DNA of 64,000 bases, from assembly GCF_002941025.1 (NCBI RefSeq), contig NZ_PTJS01000001.1:3472001-3536000 (forward strand), read 5' to 3'. Positions 28,057-38,290 of this stretch are shown in pieces. This stretch comes from Streptomyces sp. QL37. Lineage in GTDB: Bacteria > Actinomycetota > Actinomycetes > Streptomycetales > Streptomycetaceae. How positions within the stretch are numbered: the first letter of the stretch is position 1; each line of letters begins with the position of its first letter. The translations under genes were made by a program, and so were the position numbers. The notes beneath the pieces were generated by a model. It had not been told where the DNA came from, did no database searches, and saw only the letters and a list, made by a program, of their open reading frames with translations.

Positions 28057-28183
28057 AAGACCCCCCGGTCCTACCCCCTGAGCCACGCTGCCCAAAACGG
28101 TACCGGGCCCGGTCACCCGGCGGTAGACAGCCGCGACATCCTGTGACCGACCGGTGAAAATCGCCCCCGCCGCCGGTTGGCCG

Positions 28184-29365
28184 TCACACGGCCCTCTCGC
28201 CGCCCCGCCACACCGCGGCCACCAGGGGGACTCCCGGCCGGTAGGCCAGGTGGACATGGCTCGGCGCGTCCAGCATCACGAGGTCGGCGCGGGCGCCGGG
28301 GGTGATGCGGCCGATGTCGGTGCGGCGCAGGGCGGCGGCGCCTCCGGCGGTGGCGGACCAGACCGCTTCGTCGGGGGTCATGCCCATGTCCCGTACGGCG
28401 AGGGCGATGCAGAACGGCATGGAGGAGGTGAACGAGGAGCCCGGGTTGCAGTCCGTGGACAGGGCGACCGTGGCACCCGCCCCCAGGATGCGACGGGCGT
28501 CGGGCCAGGCCGCCCGGGTGGAGAACTCGGCGCCGGGGAGCAGGGTGGCGACGGTGGAGCCCTGGCCGAGCGCGTCGAGGTCGGCGTCGTCGAGGTGGGT
28601 GCAGTGGTCGGCGGAGGCCGCGTCCAGCTCGACGGCGAGCCGGACCCCGGGGCCGTGGCCGAGCTGGTTGGCGTGGACGCGGGGGTGGAGGCCCCTGGCC
28701 TTCCCGGCGGTGAGGATCGTGCGCGCCTGGTCCTCGTCGAAGGCGCCACGCTCGCAGAAGACGTCGATCCAACGGGCGTACGGGGCGCAGGCGTCCAGCA
28801 TCGGGCCGGTGACGAGGCCGACGTAGGCGGCGGGATCGTCGGCGTGGTCGGGGGACACGATGTGGGCGCCGAGGAAGGTGACCTCGTCGGTGTGGCGGGC
28901 GGCGATGCGCAGCGCGCGTGCCTCGTCCTCGACGGTGAGGCCGTAACCGGACTTGGTCTCGAAGGTGGTGGTGCCCTGCCGGAGCCCCTCCGCGAGGTAG
29001 CGCGCGACGTTGGCGGAAAGCTCCTCGTCGGAGGCCGCGCGGGTGGCGGCCACGGTCGTGCGGATGCCGCCCGCGGAGTAGGGGCGGCCCGACATACGGG
29101 CGTTGAACTCGGCGGTGCGGTCGCCGGCGAACACCAGGTGGGAGTGGGAGTCGACGAAGCCGGGGATCACCGCGCGGCCGCCGGCGTCGACGGCGTTGTC
29201 AGTGGCGGGTGCTTTGCTGGATTCACCGGTCCAGACGATGCGGTCGCCGTCGATGACGACGGCCGCGTCCCGGATCAGGCCCAGGGGGGTCCCGTCACCG
29301 AGGGAGGGGTCGTTGGTGACCAGGTTCGCGATGTGGGTGATGGCGGTCGTCGGCGTGGTCGTCAT
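28184..29365 (-). CDS. hutI: imidazolonepropionase
   Basis: HutI (393 residues) hydrolyses imidazolone-propionate to N-formimino-L-glutamate, step three of histidine degradation. Metal and substrate residues appear in order: [15 protein letters not shown], the HANQLG histidine, SADHCTHL and [11 protein letters not shown]. It is the last gene of the hutU-amidohydrolase-hutF-hutI run; a 71-base gap separates it from hutF. The start ATG at 29365 is followed by a low-complexity Thr stretch (MTTTPTTA). Confidence 0.95.
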   Translation of the reverse strand: MTTTPTTAITHIANLVTNDPSLGDGTPLGLIRDAAVVIDGDRIVWTGESSKAPATDNAVDAGGRAVIPGFVDSHSHLVFAGDRTAEFNARMSGRPYSAGGIRTTVAATRAASDEELSANVARYLAEGLRQGTTTFETKSGYGLTVEDEARALRIAARHTDEVTFLGAHIVSPDHADDPAAYVGLVTGPMLDACAPYARWIDVFCERGAFDEDQARTILTAGKARGLHPRVHANQLGHGPGVRLAVELDAASADHCTHLDDADLDALGQGSTVATLLPGAEFSTRAAWPDARRILGAGATVALSTDCNPGSSFTSSMPFCIALAVRDMGMTPDEAVWSATAGGAAALRRTDIGRITPGARADLVMLDAPSHVHLAYRPGVPLVAAVWRGGERAV

Positions 29366-29436
29366 CCGGGCACAGCTTTCTTTCGGCTCGGTCCCGGGCG
29401 GGGCCCGGGTTCACGGTGCGGTGTCGGGCAGGGCGC

Positions 29437-30807
29437 TCAGGCGTACAGGGCGGCGACGGCCGAGGCGAGTGCTCCGGGCACGTCGTCGACCCGTGTGTGC
29501 CGGCCGTCCCGGACGATGTGCCGGCCCGCCACCACGGTGTGCCGCACATCGGCGGCGGTCGCGGCGAATACGGCTGCTTCGGCTGCCAGCCGGGGCACCG
29601 GCCCCGCTGTCCTGACGGAGTCCAGCGCGACGGTCGCGAGGTCCGCGGGCGCGCCCGGTTCGAGCACGCCCGCGTCCGGGCGGCCGAGGGCGGCGTGGCC
29701 CTCGGCGGAAGCGGCCCTGAGCAGGGCGGCCGCCGTCCAGTGGCCCCGGACATGGGTGCGCAGGCGCTCGTTGAGTTCCATCGCCCGTGCCTCCTCGAAG
29801 AGGTCGATCACGGCGTGGCTGTCGCTGCCCAGCGAGAGAGGGGAGCCCGCGCCCTGGAGGGCGGTGGCGGGACCGATGCCGTCCGCGAGGTCACGTTCGG
29901 TCGTGGGGCACATGCAGGTGCCCGTCCGGGAGGAGCCCAGCAGCTCGATGTCCTCGGCCGTGAGGTGCGTGTTGTGGATGCCGGTGGTGTGCGGGCCGAG
30001 GACCCCGTGGTCGGCGAGGAGCCGGGTGGGGGTGCGGCGGTGGGCGGCGAGGCAGGCGTCGTTCTCCGCGGTCTGCTCGGAGAGGTGGACGTGGAGCGGG
30101 ACCGCCCGCTCCTGCGCCCACCGCGCGACGGTGGACAGCTGCCCGGCCGGGACGGCGCGTACGGAGTGGATCGCGGCGCCGATCACCACCAGGTCGTCGT
30201 CGCCCTTGAGGAGGGAGGCACGCTCGGCCCAGGCGTCGGCGGTGGTGTCGGAGAACCGCAGCTGGTGCCGGCTCGGCTTCTCCCCGAAGCCGGCGGCCAG
30301 ATAGGCGGTGTCGAGCAGGGTGATGCGGATTCCGGCCTCGGCCGCCGCCGCGATGAGCGCCTCGCCCATGGCGTTCGGATTGTCGTAGGGCGCCCCTCCG
30401 GGCGTGTGGTGCACGTAGTGGAATTCGCCCACCGCGGTGATCCCGGCCAGCGCCATCTCGGCGTACGTGGCACGGGCCAGGTCGTAGTAGGTGTCGGGTG
30501 TGAGGCGGGAGGCGGTCCGGTACATCAGCTCGCGCCAGGTCCAGAAGGTGCCGGACCCCACCTGGACGGTGGAGCGCAGCGCGCGGTGGAAGGCGTGCGA
30601 GTGGGTGTTGGCCAGTCCGGGGACGGTCAGCCCGTCGAGCACGACGGCTCCGGGCGGCGGTGTGTCGATGCCCGTCCGGACGCCCGCGATGCGCCCGCCG
30701 GCCACGTCCAGGAGGACGCCCGGCTCGACGTGGGTGCCGAGCCAGGCGTGCGACATCCAGTACGTCGCGGTGACCGGTGTGCCCGTCGGTTGCGTTGTCA
30801 GCTGCAC
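29437..30807 (-). CDS. hutF: formimidoylglutamate deiminase
   Basis: HutF (456 residues) removes ammonia from N-formimino-glutamate to give N-formylglutamate, which marks the five-step histidine pathway. Amidohydrolase metal ligands are seen in LANTHSHAFHRAL, the HVHLSEQ strand, GIHNTHLTAEDI and SLGSDSHAVID. The GTG start at 30807 overlaps the end of the M20 gene by ten bases. Its product needs a deformylase (HutG in Pseudomonas), and no recognisable HutG is encoded here; see the M20 gene. Confidence 0.93.
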   Translation of the reverse strand: MQLTTQPTGTPVTATYWMSHAWLGTHVEPGVLLDVAGGRIAGVRTGIDTPPPGAVVLDGLTVPGLANTHSHAFHRALRSTVQVGSGTFWTWRELMYRTASRLTPDTYYDLARATYAEMALAGITAVGEFHYVHHTPGGAPYDNPNAMGEALIAAAAEAGIRITLLDTAYLAAGFGEKPSRHQLRFSDTTADAWAERASLLKGDDDLVVIGAAIHSVRAVPAGQLSTVARWAQERAVPLHVHLSEQTAENDACLAAHRRTPTRLLADHGVLGPHTTGIHNTHLTAEDIELLGSSRTGTCMCPTTERDLADGIGPATALQGAGSPLSLGSDSHAVIDLFEEARAMELNERLRTHVRGHWTAAALLRAASAEGHAALGRPDAGVLEPGAPADLATVALDSVRTAGPVPRLAAEAAVFAATAADVRHTVVAGRHIVRDGRHTRVDDVPGALASAVAALYA

Positions 30808-32029
30808 GCGAGACCTTCCAGTACGTCGGCGAGTGCCCTCACCCCGGCCTCGCAGTCGTCCTCGGCCGCGTGCTCGGCGGGTGAGTGCGAGATCCCGGTG
30901 GGGTTCCGTACGAACAGCATGGCGGTCGGCACGGAAGCGGACAAAATACCCGCGTCGTGTCCGGCTCCCGTTCCGAGCACGGGCACGGCGCGTCCGCCGC
31001 CGTCCGGGCCGCGCTTCTCCAGCACCCGGCCGATCTCGTCCCGGAGCGCGTGCTGGAAGTCCACCACCGGGGTGAACGACTCGCGTACGACGTCGAGATC
31101 GATCCCGGCCCGCTCGGCGTGCTCCCGCGCGGCCCGCTCGACGCCGCTCACGACGGCGTCGAGCGTGGCCTGGTCGGCGGCGCGCGAGTCGAGCCAGCCC
31201 CGCACGAGGGAGGGGATCGCGTTGACCCCGTTCGGCTCGACGGCGATCTTGCCGAAGGTCGCGAGACCTCCGGCGAGCTCCGCCTCGCGCCGGGCCGCGA
31301 GCACCGTCTCGGCGTACGTGAGCATCGGGTCGCGCCGGTCGGCGAGGCGTGTCGTGCCGGCGTGGTTGGCCTCGCCCCGGAAGTCGAACCGCCAGCGGCC
31401 GTGCGGCCAGATGGCCGAGGCGATCCCGACCGGGTCCCCGGTCAGGTCGAGGGCGCGCCCCTGCTCCACATGGAGCTCGACGAACGCGCCGATCCGGGCG
31501 AGGCGTTCGGGGTCGGGCCCGATGGCGTCGGGATCGTGTCCCGCGGCCTCCATGGCCTGCGGGAGCGAGACGCCGTCCCCGTCACGGAGCCCGTGCGCGT
31601 GCTCGACGGTCAGCTGTCCGGCGGCGAGCCGGGAGCCGACGCAGGCCAGCCCGAAGCGGGCCCCCTCCTCGTCACCGAAGTTGGTGATGGCGAAGGGCCT
31701 GGTGAACACCGCTCCCCTGCGGCGGAGTTCGTCCAGGGCCGCGAAGGAGGACACCACCCCGAGGGGGCCGTCGAAGGCACCGCCGTCGGGCACGGAGTCG
31801 AGATGGGAGCCGGTGACCACGGCGTCCCCGGCAAGCGGATCGCCGAGCCAGGCCCACTGGTTGCCGTTGCGGTCGATCTCGTGGTCGAGGCCGCGCGCCT
31901 CGGCCTGCGCCTGGAACCACAGGCGGCACTCGGCGTCGGCGCCGGTCCAGGCGTAGCGGCGGTAGCCGCCGGAGGCGTCGTTGCGGCCGATGGGCCGCAG
32001 CGAGCGCCACATGGCGTGGAAGGTGTCGC

Positions 32030-32033
<4 letters not shown>
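30798..32033 (-). CDS. M20-family amidohydrolase (allantoate amidohydrolase-like)
   Basis: The 411-residue metallo-amidase is of the AllC/N-carbamoyl-amino-acid hydrolase group. Di-metal ligands are visible in [37 protein letters not shown] and GISHSPAEH, and GTGAGHDAG matches the family. By homology it would be called allantoate amidohydrolase. It sits between hutU and hutF with overlaps on both sides, so it is cotranscribed with histidine genes and not with purine-catabolic genes. I infer that it could deformylate N-formylglutamate in place of HutG. The GTG start at 32033 overlaps the hutU stop. Confidence 0.85.
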
Positions 32034-33694
<1,661 letters not shown>

Positions 33695-33724
33695 GGCGAT
33701 GCCTCCTCGCGAATGTGACTCTCT

Positions 33725-33749
33725 TATTCACATCCTGTCCGTCTGAATA
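33725..33749. promoter_or_regulatory. TATTCA-N13-TGAATA dyad, candidate hut operator
   Basis: The perfect six-base arms (33725-33730 and 33744-33749) cover the -10 element and start site of hutU, a typical repressor position. A similar ATTCA...TGAAT pair, with 14 bases between and a shared GTCTGAAT half, lies upstream of the RpiR-type gene. Confidence 0.55.
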
Positions 33750-33760
33750 CTCCTAGTCAA
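33732..33760 (-). promoter_or_regulatory. hutU promoter
   Basis: On the minus strand TTGACT (33755-33760) is followed after 17 bases by CAGGAT (33732-33737). Both fit vegetative Streptomyces promoters. Transcription would start near 33725, giving a leader of about 30 bases. Confidence 0.65.
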
Positions 33761-33821
33761 CAGGTGAGACCCCCGCCTCCCCCGGGCAGGCCTGAAGTCA
33801 TCACTCTCCCGGGGAGGCTCC

Positions 33822-35171
33822 GTGACCGCATCGCAGCCCACGACACCAGCCGGTGAGCCCGCCCTCAAGCGGGCCATCGGCCCCAAGCTCCTCATCCTGT
33901 TCGTCATCGGCGACATCCTCGGCACCGGCATCTACGCCACCACGGGCAAGGTCGCGGGCAAGGTCGGCGGGGCTCTCTGGCTGCCGTTCCTGATCGGTTT
34001 CGTGGTCGCGCTGCTCACGGCGGCCTCGTACGTCGAACTCGTCGGCAAGTACCCCAAGGCGGCCGGCGCCGCGCTCTACACCCAGAAGGCGTTCAAGGTC
34101 CCGTTCCTGACCTTCATCGTCGCCTTCATGGTCATGTGCTCGGGCCTGTCATCCGCCAGCGCCGCAGCCCGCGCCTTCAGCGGTGACTACCTCGGCGAGT
34201 TCACCGACGTCCTGCCGCCCACGCTCATCTCGATCCTCTTCATCCTCGCCCTCGCGGCGATCAACCTGCGGGGCGTCGCCGAGTCGGTGAAGGCGAACGT
34301 CGTCCTGACGCTCGTCGAGCTCAGCGGGCTCGCGGTGATCCTCTCCATCGGCGCCTACGCGGTGTTCGCCGGCGACGGCGATCCCTCCCGGCTCACCGAC
34401 CTCCAGACGGGCGGCACGGGATACGCCCTGATCACCGGCGTCCTCGGCGCCACCGCGCTCGGCTTCTTCGCCTTCGTCGGCTTCGAGGACTCGGTGAACA
34501 TGGCCGAGGAGACCCAGAACCCGGCCCGGACGTTCCCGCGTGCCATCTTCATCGGCGTCGCGGTGACCGGAACCATCTACGTCCTGGTCGCCCTGGTCTC
34601 GTCCCTGCTCGTCGACTCCCGCACCCTGGAGGGGTCCAGCGGCCCGCTCCTCGAGGTGGTGAAGGCGGGCGGCGTCGACTTCCCGCCCAAACTCTTCGCG
34701 CTCATCGCCCTGTTCGCGGTCACCAACTCGGCACTGATCAACATCATGATGGCCTCACGGCTCTGCTACGGCATGGCCAACGAGCGCATCCTGCCCCGGG
34801 CGATGGGCCGCGTCCTCGCCAAGCGCCGCACGCCCTGGGTCGGCATCCTCTTCGTGACCGTGCTCGCCGTCGGACTCGTCTCCACCGGCGAGATCGAGGG
34901 CCTCGGCGACACCACGTCCTTCCTGCTCCTCTGCGTCTTCGCCGTCGTCAACATCTCCGTGCTGGTGCTGCGCAAGGACCGCGTGGACCACCGGCACTTC
35001 CGTACGCCGACGGCGCTGCCCGTGCTGGGGGCGATCACGTCCCTGATCCTGGCCGGCCCGCTGGCCGACCGGGCCGCCGACGTCTACATCCGGGCCGGGA
35101 TCCTCCTCCTGATCGGAATCGGTCTCTGGGTGGTCAACAAGGCGGTGATGTCCGCCCGCGACAATGCCTGA
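33822..35171 (+). CDS. APC superfamily amino-acid permease, probable histidine/urocanate uptake
   Basis: This 449-residue transporter has about 12 membrane helices. The APC start LLILFVIGDILGTGIYATTG includes the substrate-backbone binding GxG region in helix 1, and ALGFFAFVGFEDSVNMAEE is the helix 6 signature. The gene is divergent from hutU across a shared 127-bp control region, so histidine or urocanate import is likely; specificity cannot be read directly. The GTG at 33822 has GGGGAGG before it. A strong hairpin follows. Confidence 0.85.
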   Translation: MTASQPTTPAGEPALKRAIGPKLLILFVIGDILGTGIYATTGKVAGKVGGALWLPFLIGFVVALLTAASYVELVGKYPKAAGAALYTQKAFKVPFLTFIVAFMVMCSGLSSASAAARAFSGDYLGEFTDVLPPTLISILFILALAAINLRGVAESVKANVVLTLVELSGLAVILSIGAYAVFAGDGDPSRLTDLQTGGTGYALITGVLGATALGFFAFVGFEDSVNMAEETQNPARTFPRAIFIGVAVTGTIYVLVALVSSLLVDSRTLEGSSGPLLEVVKAGGVDFPPKLFALIALFAVTNSALINIMMASRLCYGMANERILPRAMGRVLAKRRTPWVGILFVTVLAVGLVSTGEIEGLGDTTSFLLLCVFAVVNISVLVLRKDRVDHRHFRTPTALPVLGAITSLILAGPLADRAADVYIRAGILLLIGIGLWVVNKAVMSARDNA

Positions 35172-35249
35172 CGACGGAAGGACGGACCGGATCCGCGGAC
35201 CGTATCCGCCCCGGAAGGACGGACACGGGCGGACCGGGTCCGCCACGAT

Positions 35250-35284
35250 CGACAGCCGGCCGGACACATTCCGGCCGGCTGTCG
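35250..35284 (+). terminator. terminator after amino-acid permease
   Basis: Perfect 15-bp arms (35250-35264 and 35270-35284) flank a 5-nt loop, 78 bases after the permease stop. The remaining bases to 35415 should hold the promoter of the roadblock cluster. Confidence 0.8.
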
Positions 35285-35415
35285 CGCGCCCACCTGCCGC
35301 CCTCTACACGGCCCGGCGCATGTACCTGTGGAAAATGCCAGAACTCCCACCAGGCGCACACACGTTGCGTAGCCTCTCCATTACATCCGTACGCCACGTC
35401 GGGAGGGAGTCCGCG

Positions 35416-35820
35416 TTGCCCGGGATCGACGAGTGCCTGATCGAAGTCATGAGGCTGCCCGGTGCCCGGGGTGCCGCGGTGGTCGACTGGACGAGCGGTC
35501 TCGCGCTCGGCACCATCGGCGAGTCACCCAACGGCGACCACGAGGCCACCGCCGCCGAGACGGCCGAGGTGGCGAGGATGGCCGCCGAACAGCCGGTCTT
35601 CGCCCAGGCGGAGGCGCCCACCGGCTCACCGGGGCCACCCGCCCCCGCCGTCGAGGACGTCATCGTCACCACCGCCCCCGGCTACCACATCCTCCGTTTC
35701 GTCGAGACGGCCTTCGACAGCAGCGTCTTCCTCCACCTCTGGCTGGACCGCGCGGAGGGCAATCTCGCCCTGGCGCGCATCCGGCTCGGCGAGATAGCGG
35801 AGCGGCTGGTCCTGGCATGA
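35416..35820 (+). CDS. roadblock/LC7-like protein A
   Basis: The 134-residue protein has a roadblock-like fold. The pattern AAVVDWTSGLALGTIG is followed later by EDVIVTTAPGYHILRFVE and a C-terminal helix. It is clearly paralogous to the last gene of the cluster (37228-37602), which has VALVDYTSGMALGTLG and EDILITLGTQYHLIRLLK. A Pro/Gly/Ala-rich insert (PTGSPGPPAPA) interrupts the middle. The start TTG at 35416 is unusual but has GGGAGGGAG six bases upstream. The stop overlaps the next ATG as ATGA. Roadblock proteins usually scaffold or regulate small GTPases. Confidence 0.7.
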   Translation: MPGIDECLIEVMRLPGARGAAVVDWTSGLALGTIGESPNGDHEATAAETAEVARMAAEQPVFAQAEAPTGSPGPPAPAVEDVIVTTAPGYHILRFVETAFDSSVFLHLWLDRAEGNLALARIRLGEIAERLVLA

Positions 35821-36623
35821 GACCCACCGCCACCGTCCGGCCCGGCACAGCCGAACGGGCCGCGCCCTCCCCGATGCTGCAGCGGCTCGAGGCGGAGCGC
35901 GCCACCGGCGCACTGATGCGCGACCGCGGCACCCTCTATCTCGCCGACGGCCAGGTCGTCCACGCGGAGAGCCCCGCGACCCCCGGAATCGACGTCCTGC
36001 TCACCACGGGCGGCGCCCTGCGCTCGGAGGGCTGGTGGGAGGCGGTCGCCCAGGCGGGTGCCGGACAGCGGGTCGGCCGCTACCTCGTGGACAGCGGCCG
36101 GGTCCCCGGCGGCGCGCTGGAACTCTGCCATCTGGGCGCCCTGTACGACGCGGCGTTCTTCGCCCTGGCCCCCACGCACACGCCCGCCCGCTTCCGCTAC
36201 GGCGTCTCCCACTGGATCGGCCCCGTCCGCCCCGTGCCCGTGCACGCCGTGCAGCGAGAGACGCTCCGGCGCCGGGAACTCCTGGACCGGATCTGGCCGG
36301 ACGCGCTCACCGACAGCGCGCCGCTCGCCCCCACGGCCCGCCCCGTGGACGCCCCGGTCCCGCCGCGCCAGCGCCGCGTCCTGGCCCTGGTGAACGGCGA
36401 ACGCACGGCCACGGACATCGCCCAGGAGCTGGGCCGTTCGGCCTTCCACATCCTGGTCGACCTGCGCCGGCTGGCGGCCGCCGGGCTCGTCGAGGCGGTC
36501 CGCCCCGCCGCAGCGGGCTCCGCACCGTCGTCCGGGCCCGGCCGCGTCACGCTGCCCGAGGTCACGAGCGACCCCGACGTCGCCCTGCTGCGCCGGCTCA
36601 GAGACGCATTGGAGGCCTTGTGA
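35817..36623 (+). CDS. PATAN/DUF4388-like protein with C-terminal winged helix
   Basis: The 268-residue protein has an N-terminal region (RLEAERATGALMRDRGTLYL, ADGQVVHAESPATPGIDVLL) that resembles the DUF4388/PATAN domain found in bacterial signalling. Near residues 185-225 a helix-turn-helix-like stretch reads ALVNGERTATDIAQELGRSA then LVDLRRLAAAGLVEAV, as in winged-helix or GntR/ArsR-like proteins. It may link roadblock signalling to DNA or to another protein. Its ends overlap both neighbours by four bases, so it is translated in the same operon. The family assignment is by pattern only. Confidence 0.6.
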   Translation: MRPTATVRPGTAERAAPSPMLQRLEAERATGALMRDRGTLYLADGQVVHAESPATPGIDVLLTTGGALRSEGWWEAVAQAGAGQRVGRYLVDSGRVPGGALELCHLGALYDAAFFALAPTHTPARFRYGVSHWIGPVRPVPVHAVQRETLRRRELLDRIWPDALTDSAPLAPTARPVDAPVPPRQRRVLALVNGERTATDIAQELGRSAFHILVDLRRLAAAGLVEAVRPAAAGSAPSSGPGRVTLPEVTSDPDVALLRRLRDALEAL

Positions 36624-36661
36624 TACGCGCGCTCAGACAGCGTGCCGGGAGGAGACAGCTG

Positions 36662-37129
36662 ATGGTGCCCGAGGCAGAGGCGCAGGACGTCCTCGACGAG
36701 CTCCAGCGGTTACGCGCCCGGGTGCCCCTCCTGACCGGCGCGCTGGCCGCCAGTACGGACGGCCTGATCGTCGCCCAGGACACCCCGGGCATCGAGGCCG
36801 AGGGAGTCGCCGCGCTGACCGCCGCCGCACTCGGCGTCTCGGTCCGGATGACCGACGCCACCGGACGCGGCGGCTTCCGCGAACTCCTGATCCGTGGCGA
36901 GAGCGGCTACATCGCCACCTACGCGGCGGGCTCCTCCGCCGTCCTCACCCTGCTGGCGGAGGACCGCATCAACGTCGGCCGGCTCCACCTGGAAGGCCGC
37001 CGCGCCGGGGCGCGCATCGGCGAACTGGTCGACGCCTCCCAGGACCGGCCCGACCGCCCCGTGCCGCCTCCACGGCCGCAGCAGTCGCGGGCCCTGCCCC
37101 GCCGCACCGTCACCCCGGACTCCACGTGA
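36662..37129 (+). CDS. roadblock/LC7-domain protein B, TTA-containing
   Basis: This 155-residue roadblock protein (AQDVLDELQRLRARVPLLTG, GALAASTDGLIVAQD) is of the conservon-type roadblock subfamily, with a basic proline-rich tail. Codon 17 is TTA (36710-36712) in the first helix, so translation should depend on bldA. I chose the ATG at 36662, with GGGAGGAGA six bases upstream. A GTG at 36620 overlapping the previous stop is a real alternative and would add 14 basic residues. It probably forms homo- or heterodimers with the other roadblock proteins. Confidence 0.75.
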   Translation: MVPEAEAQDVLDELQRLRARVPLLTGALAASTDGLIVAQDTPGIEAEGVAALTAAALGVSVRMTDATGRGGFRELLIRGESGYIATYAAGSSAVLTLLAEDRINVGRLHLEGRRAGARIGELVDASQDRPDRPVPPPRPQQSRALPRRTVTPDST

Positions 37130-37227
37130 CACCCGCCGCGGCCCGTCACGCACGCGCCACGGGCGGACAGCGCACCACCACGCAACGGACCGGCCACCGG
37201 GCCGGCCAGGGAAAGGAAACGAGCACT

Positions 37228-37602
37228 ATGGCCAACACCGAAGCGTCACTGAAGGATGCGATGGCGTCGATCGAGGGGACCCTCGGTGTCGCACTCGTCG
37301 ACTACACCAGCGGCATGGCCCTGGGCACCCTCGGCGGTGGCAAGGACTTCAACCTGGAGGTCGCCGCGGCCGGCAACACCGACGTGGTCCGGGCGAAGCT
37401 CCGGACCATGGAGCACCTGGGCATCAAGGACGAGATCGAGGACATCCTCATCACCCTCGGCACCCAGTACCACCTGATCCGGCTGCTCAAGACCCGTGGC
37501 AGCAACGGCCTCTTCCTCTACCTCGTGCTGGACGGCGGCCGGGCCAACCTGGCGATGGCGCGTCACCAGCTGCGGAAGATCGAGGCGGAGCTGGAGGTCT
37601 GA
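37228..37602 (+). CDS. roadblock/LC7-like protein C
   Basis: The 124-residue protein is similar in sequence to protein A at 35416 but without its proline-rich insert. It carries VALVDYTSGMALGTLGGG, EDILITLGTQYHLIRLLK and LFLYLVLDGGRANLAMARHQL. An ATG at 37228 with GAAAGGA upstream fixes the start. It lies 98 bases after the previous gene, so it may be cotranscribed or separately expressed. No Ras-like GTPase, sensor kinase, DUF742 protein or P450 accompanies it, unlike the Streptomyces conservons. Confidence 0.75.
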   Translation: MANTEASLKDAMASIEGTLGVALVDYTSGMALGTLGGGKDFNLEVAAAGNTDVVRAKLRTMEHLGIKDEIEDILITLGTQYHLIRLLKTRGSNGLFLYLVLDGGRANLAMARHQLRKIEAELEV

Positions 37603-37612
37603 CCCGGCTCCC

Positions 37613-38182
37613 TCACCGGCGGCGACGCCGCGCCCCACCGGGTGCGGCGTCCCCCGCCACGGGGCCGGTGGTCCGGTAGACCTTCACGCGCCTGCCCGCG
37701 GGCCGTCCGCGCTCCACCCAGTCGGTACGCACCCAGTACAGGACGTCGTCCCGCCGCTCCCGCTGCCCGATCCGTACGGCCTTAAGCCAGAGCCCGGCGC
37801 CGGCCCCGGCCATCGTGAACCCGCCCGCACCGGGCAGCACGTACGCGCTCGCGACCGCCACCAGGAACGCGCCGGCCACCCACCAGCGGTAGCCACGCCG
37901 CCGGTTCCGCACGGTCACGTCCCGGTCCTGGAGGAAGTCGCCGCGCCCGGCCCGCGTGGCGCCCTTCGCGAGCTCCGCGTACCGCCCGGTGCGCGTGAAC
38001 GCCACGACGGTCAGGGTCACCAGGAACAGCGCGGCCCCCGCCAGCAGTCCGATCCGCCGGCCGGTGAGCCCCGGGACGAACGCCCCGACGGCCGCCGCCA
38101 GCAGCCCCGGCCACCACAACGGCGCGGCCCCGGCCCTCACGATCACGGCCACCCTCGCCAACGACTGCCCTCCGCGCCCCAC
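37613..38182 (-). CDS. hypothetical membrane protein
   Basis: The 189-residue protein has about four predicted membrane helices (PLWWPGLLAAAVGAFVPGL, IGLLAGAALFLVTLTVVAF, WWVAGAFLVAVASAYVLPG, FTMAGAGAGLWLKAVRIG) and a basic C terminus ending in five arginines. I recognise no family. The GTG start at 38182 is the likely one. Its end faces the roadblock gene with a ten-base gap, so the two are convergent without a visible terminator. Confidence 0.6.
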   Translation of the reverse strand: MGRGGQSLARVAVIVRAGAAPLWWPGLLAAAVGAFVPGLTGRRIGLLAGAALFLVTLTVVAFTRTGRYAELAKGATRAGRGDFLQDRDVTVRNRRRGYRWWVAGAFLVAVASAYVLPGAGGFTMAGAGAGLWLKAVRIGQRERRDDVLYWVRTDWVERGRPAGRRVKVYRTTGPVAGDAAPGGARRRRR

Positions 38183-38290
38183 GTCCGTACCCCTCTCCCG
38201 CCATCCCTGTGGACCTTCCGGTCGCGGAGATTAGTGGGCACAGATGAGCGACGTCTGAGAAACGGCGGAGCCGTCGGCCGGGGGCTCCGG

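Noticed and set aside
35416..37602. Roadblock cluster as a Streptomyces conservon (cvn)
   Set aside because: Only the roadblock element is present; no kinase, DUF742 or GTPase is encoded nearby.
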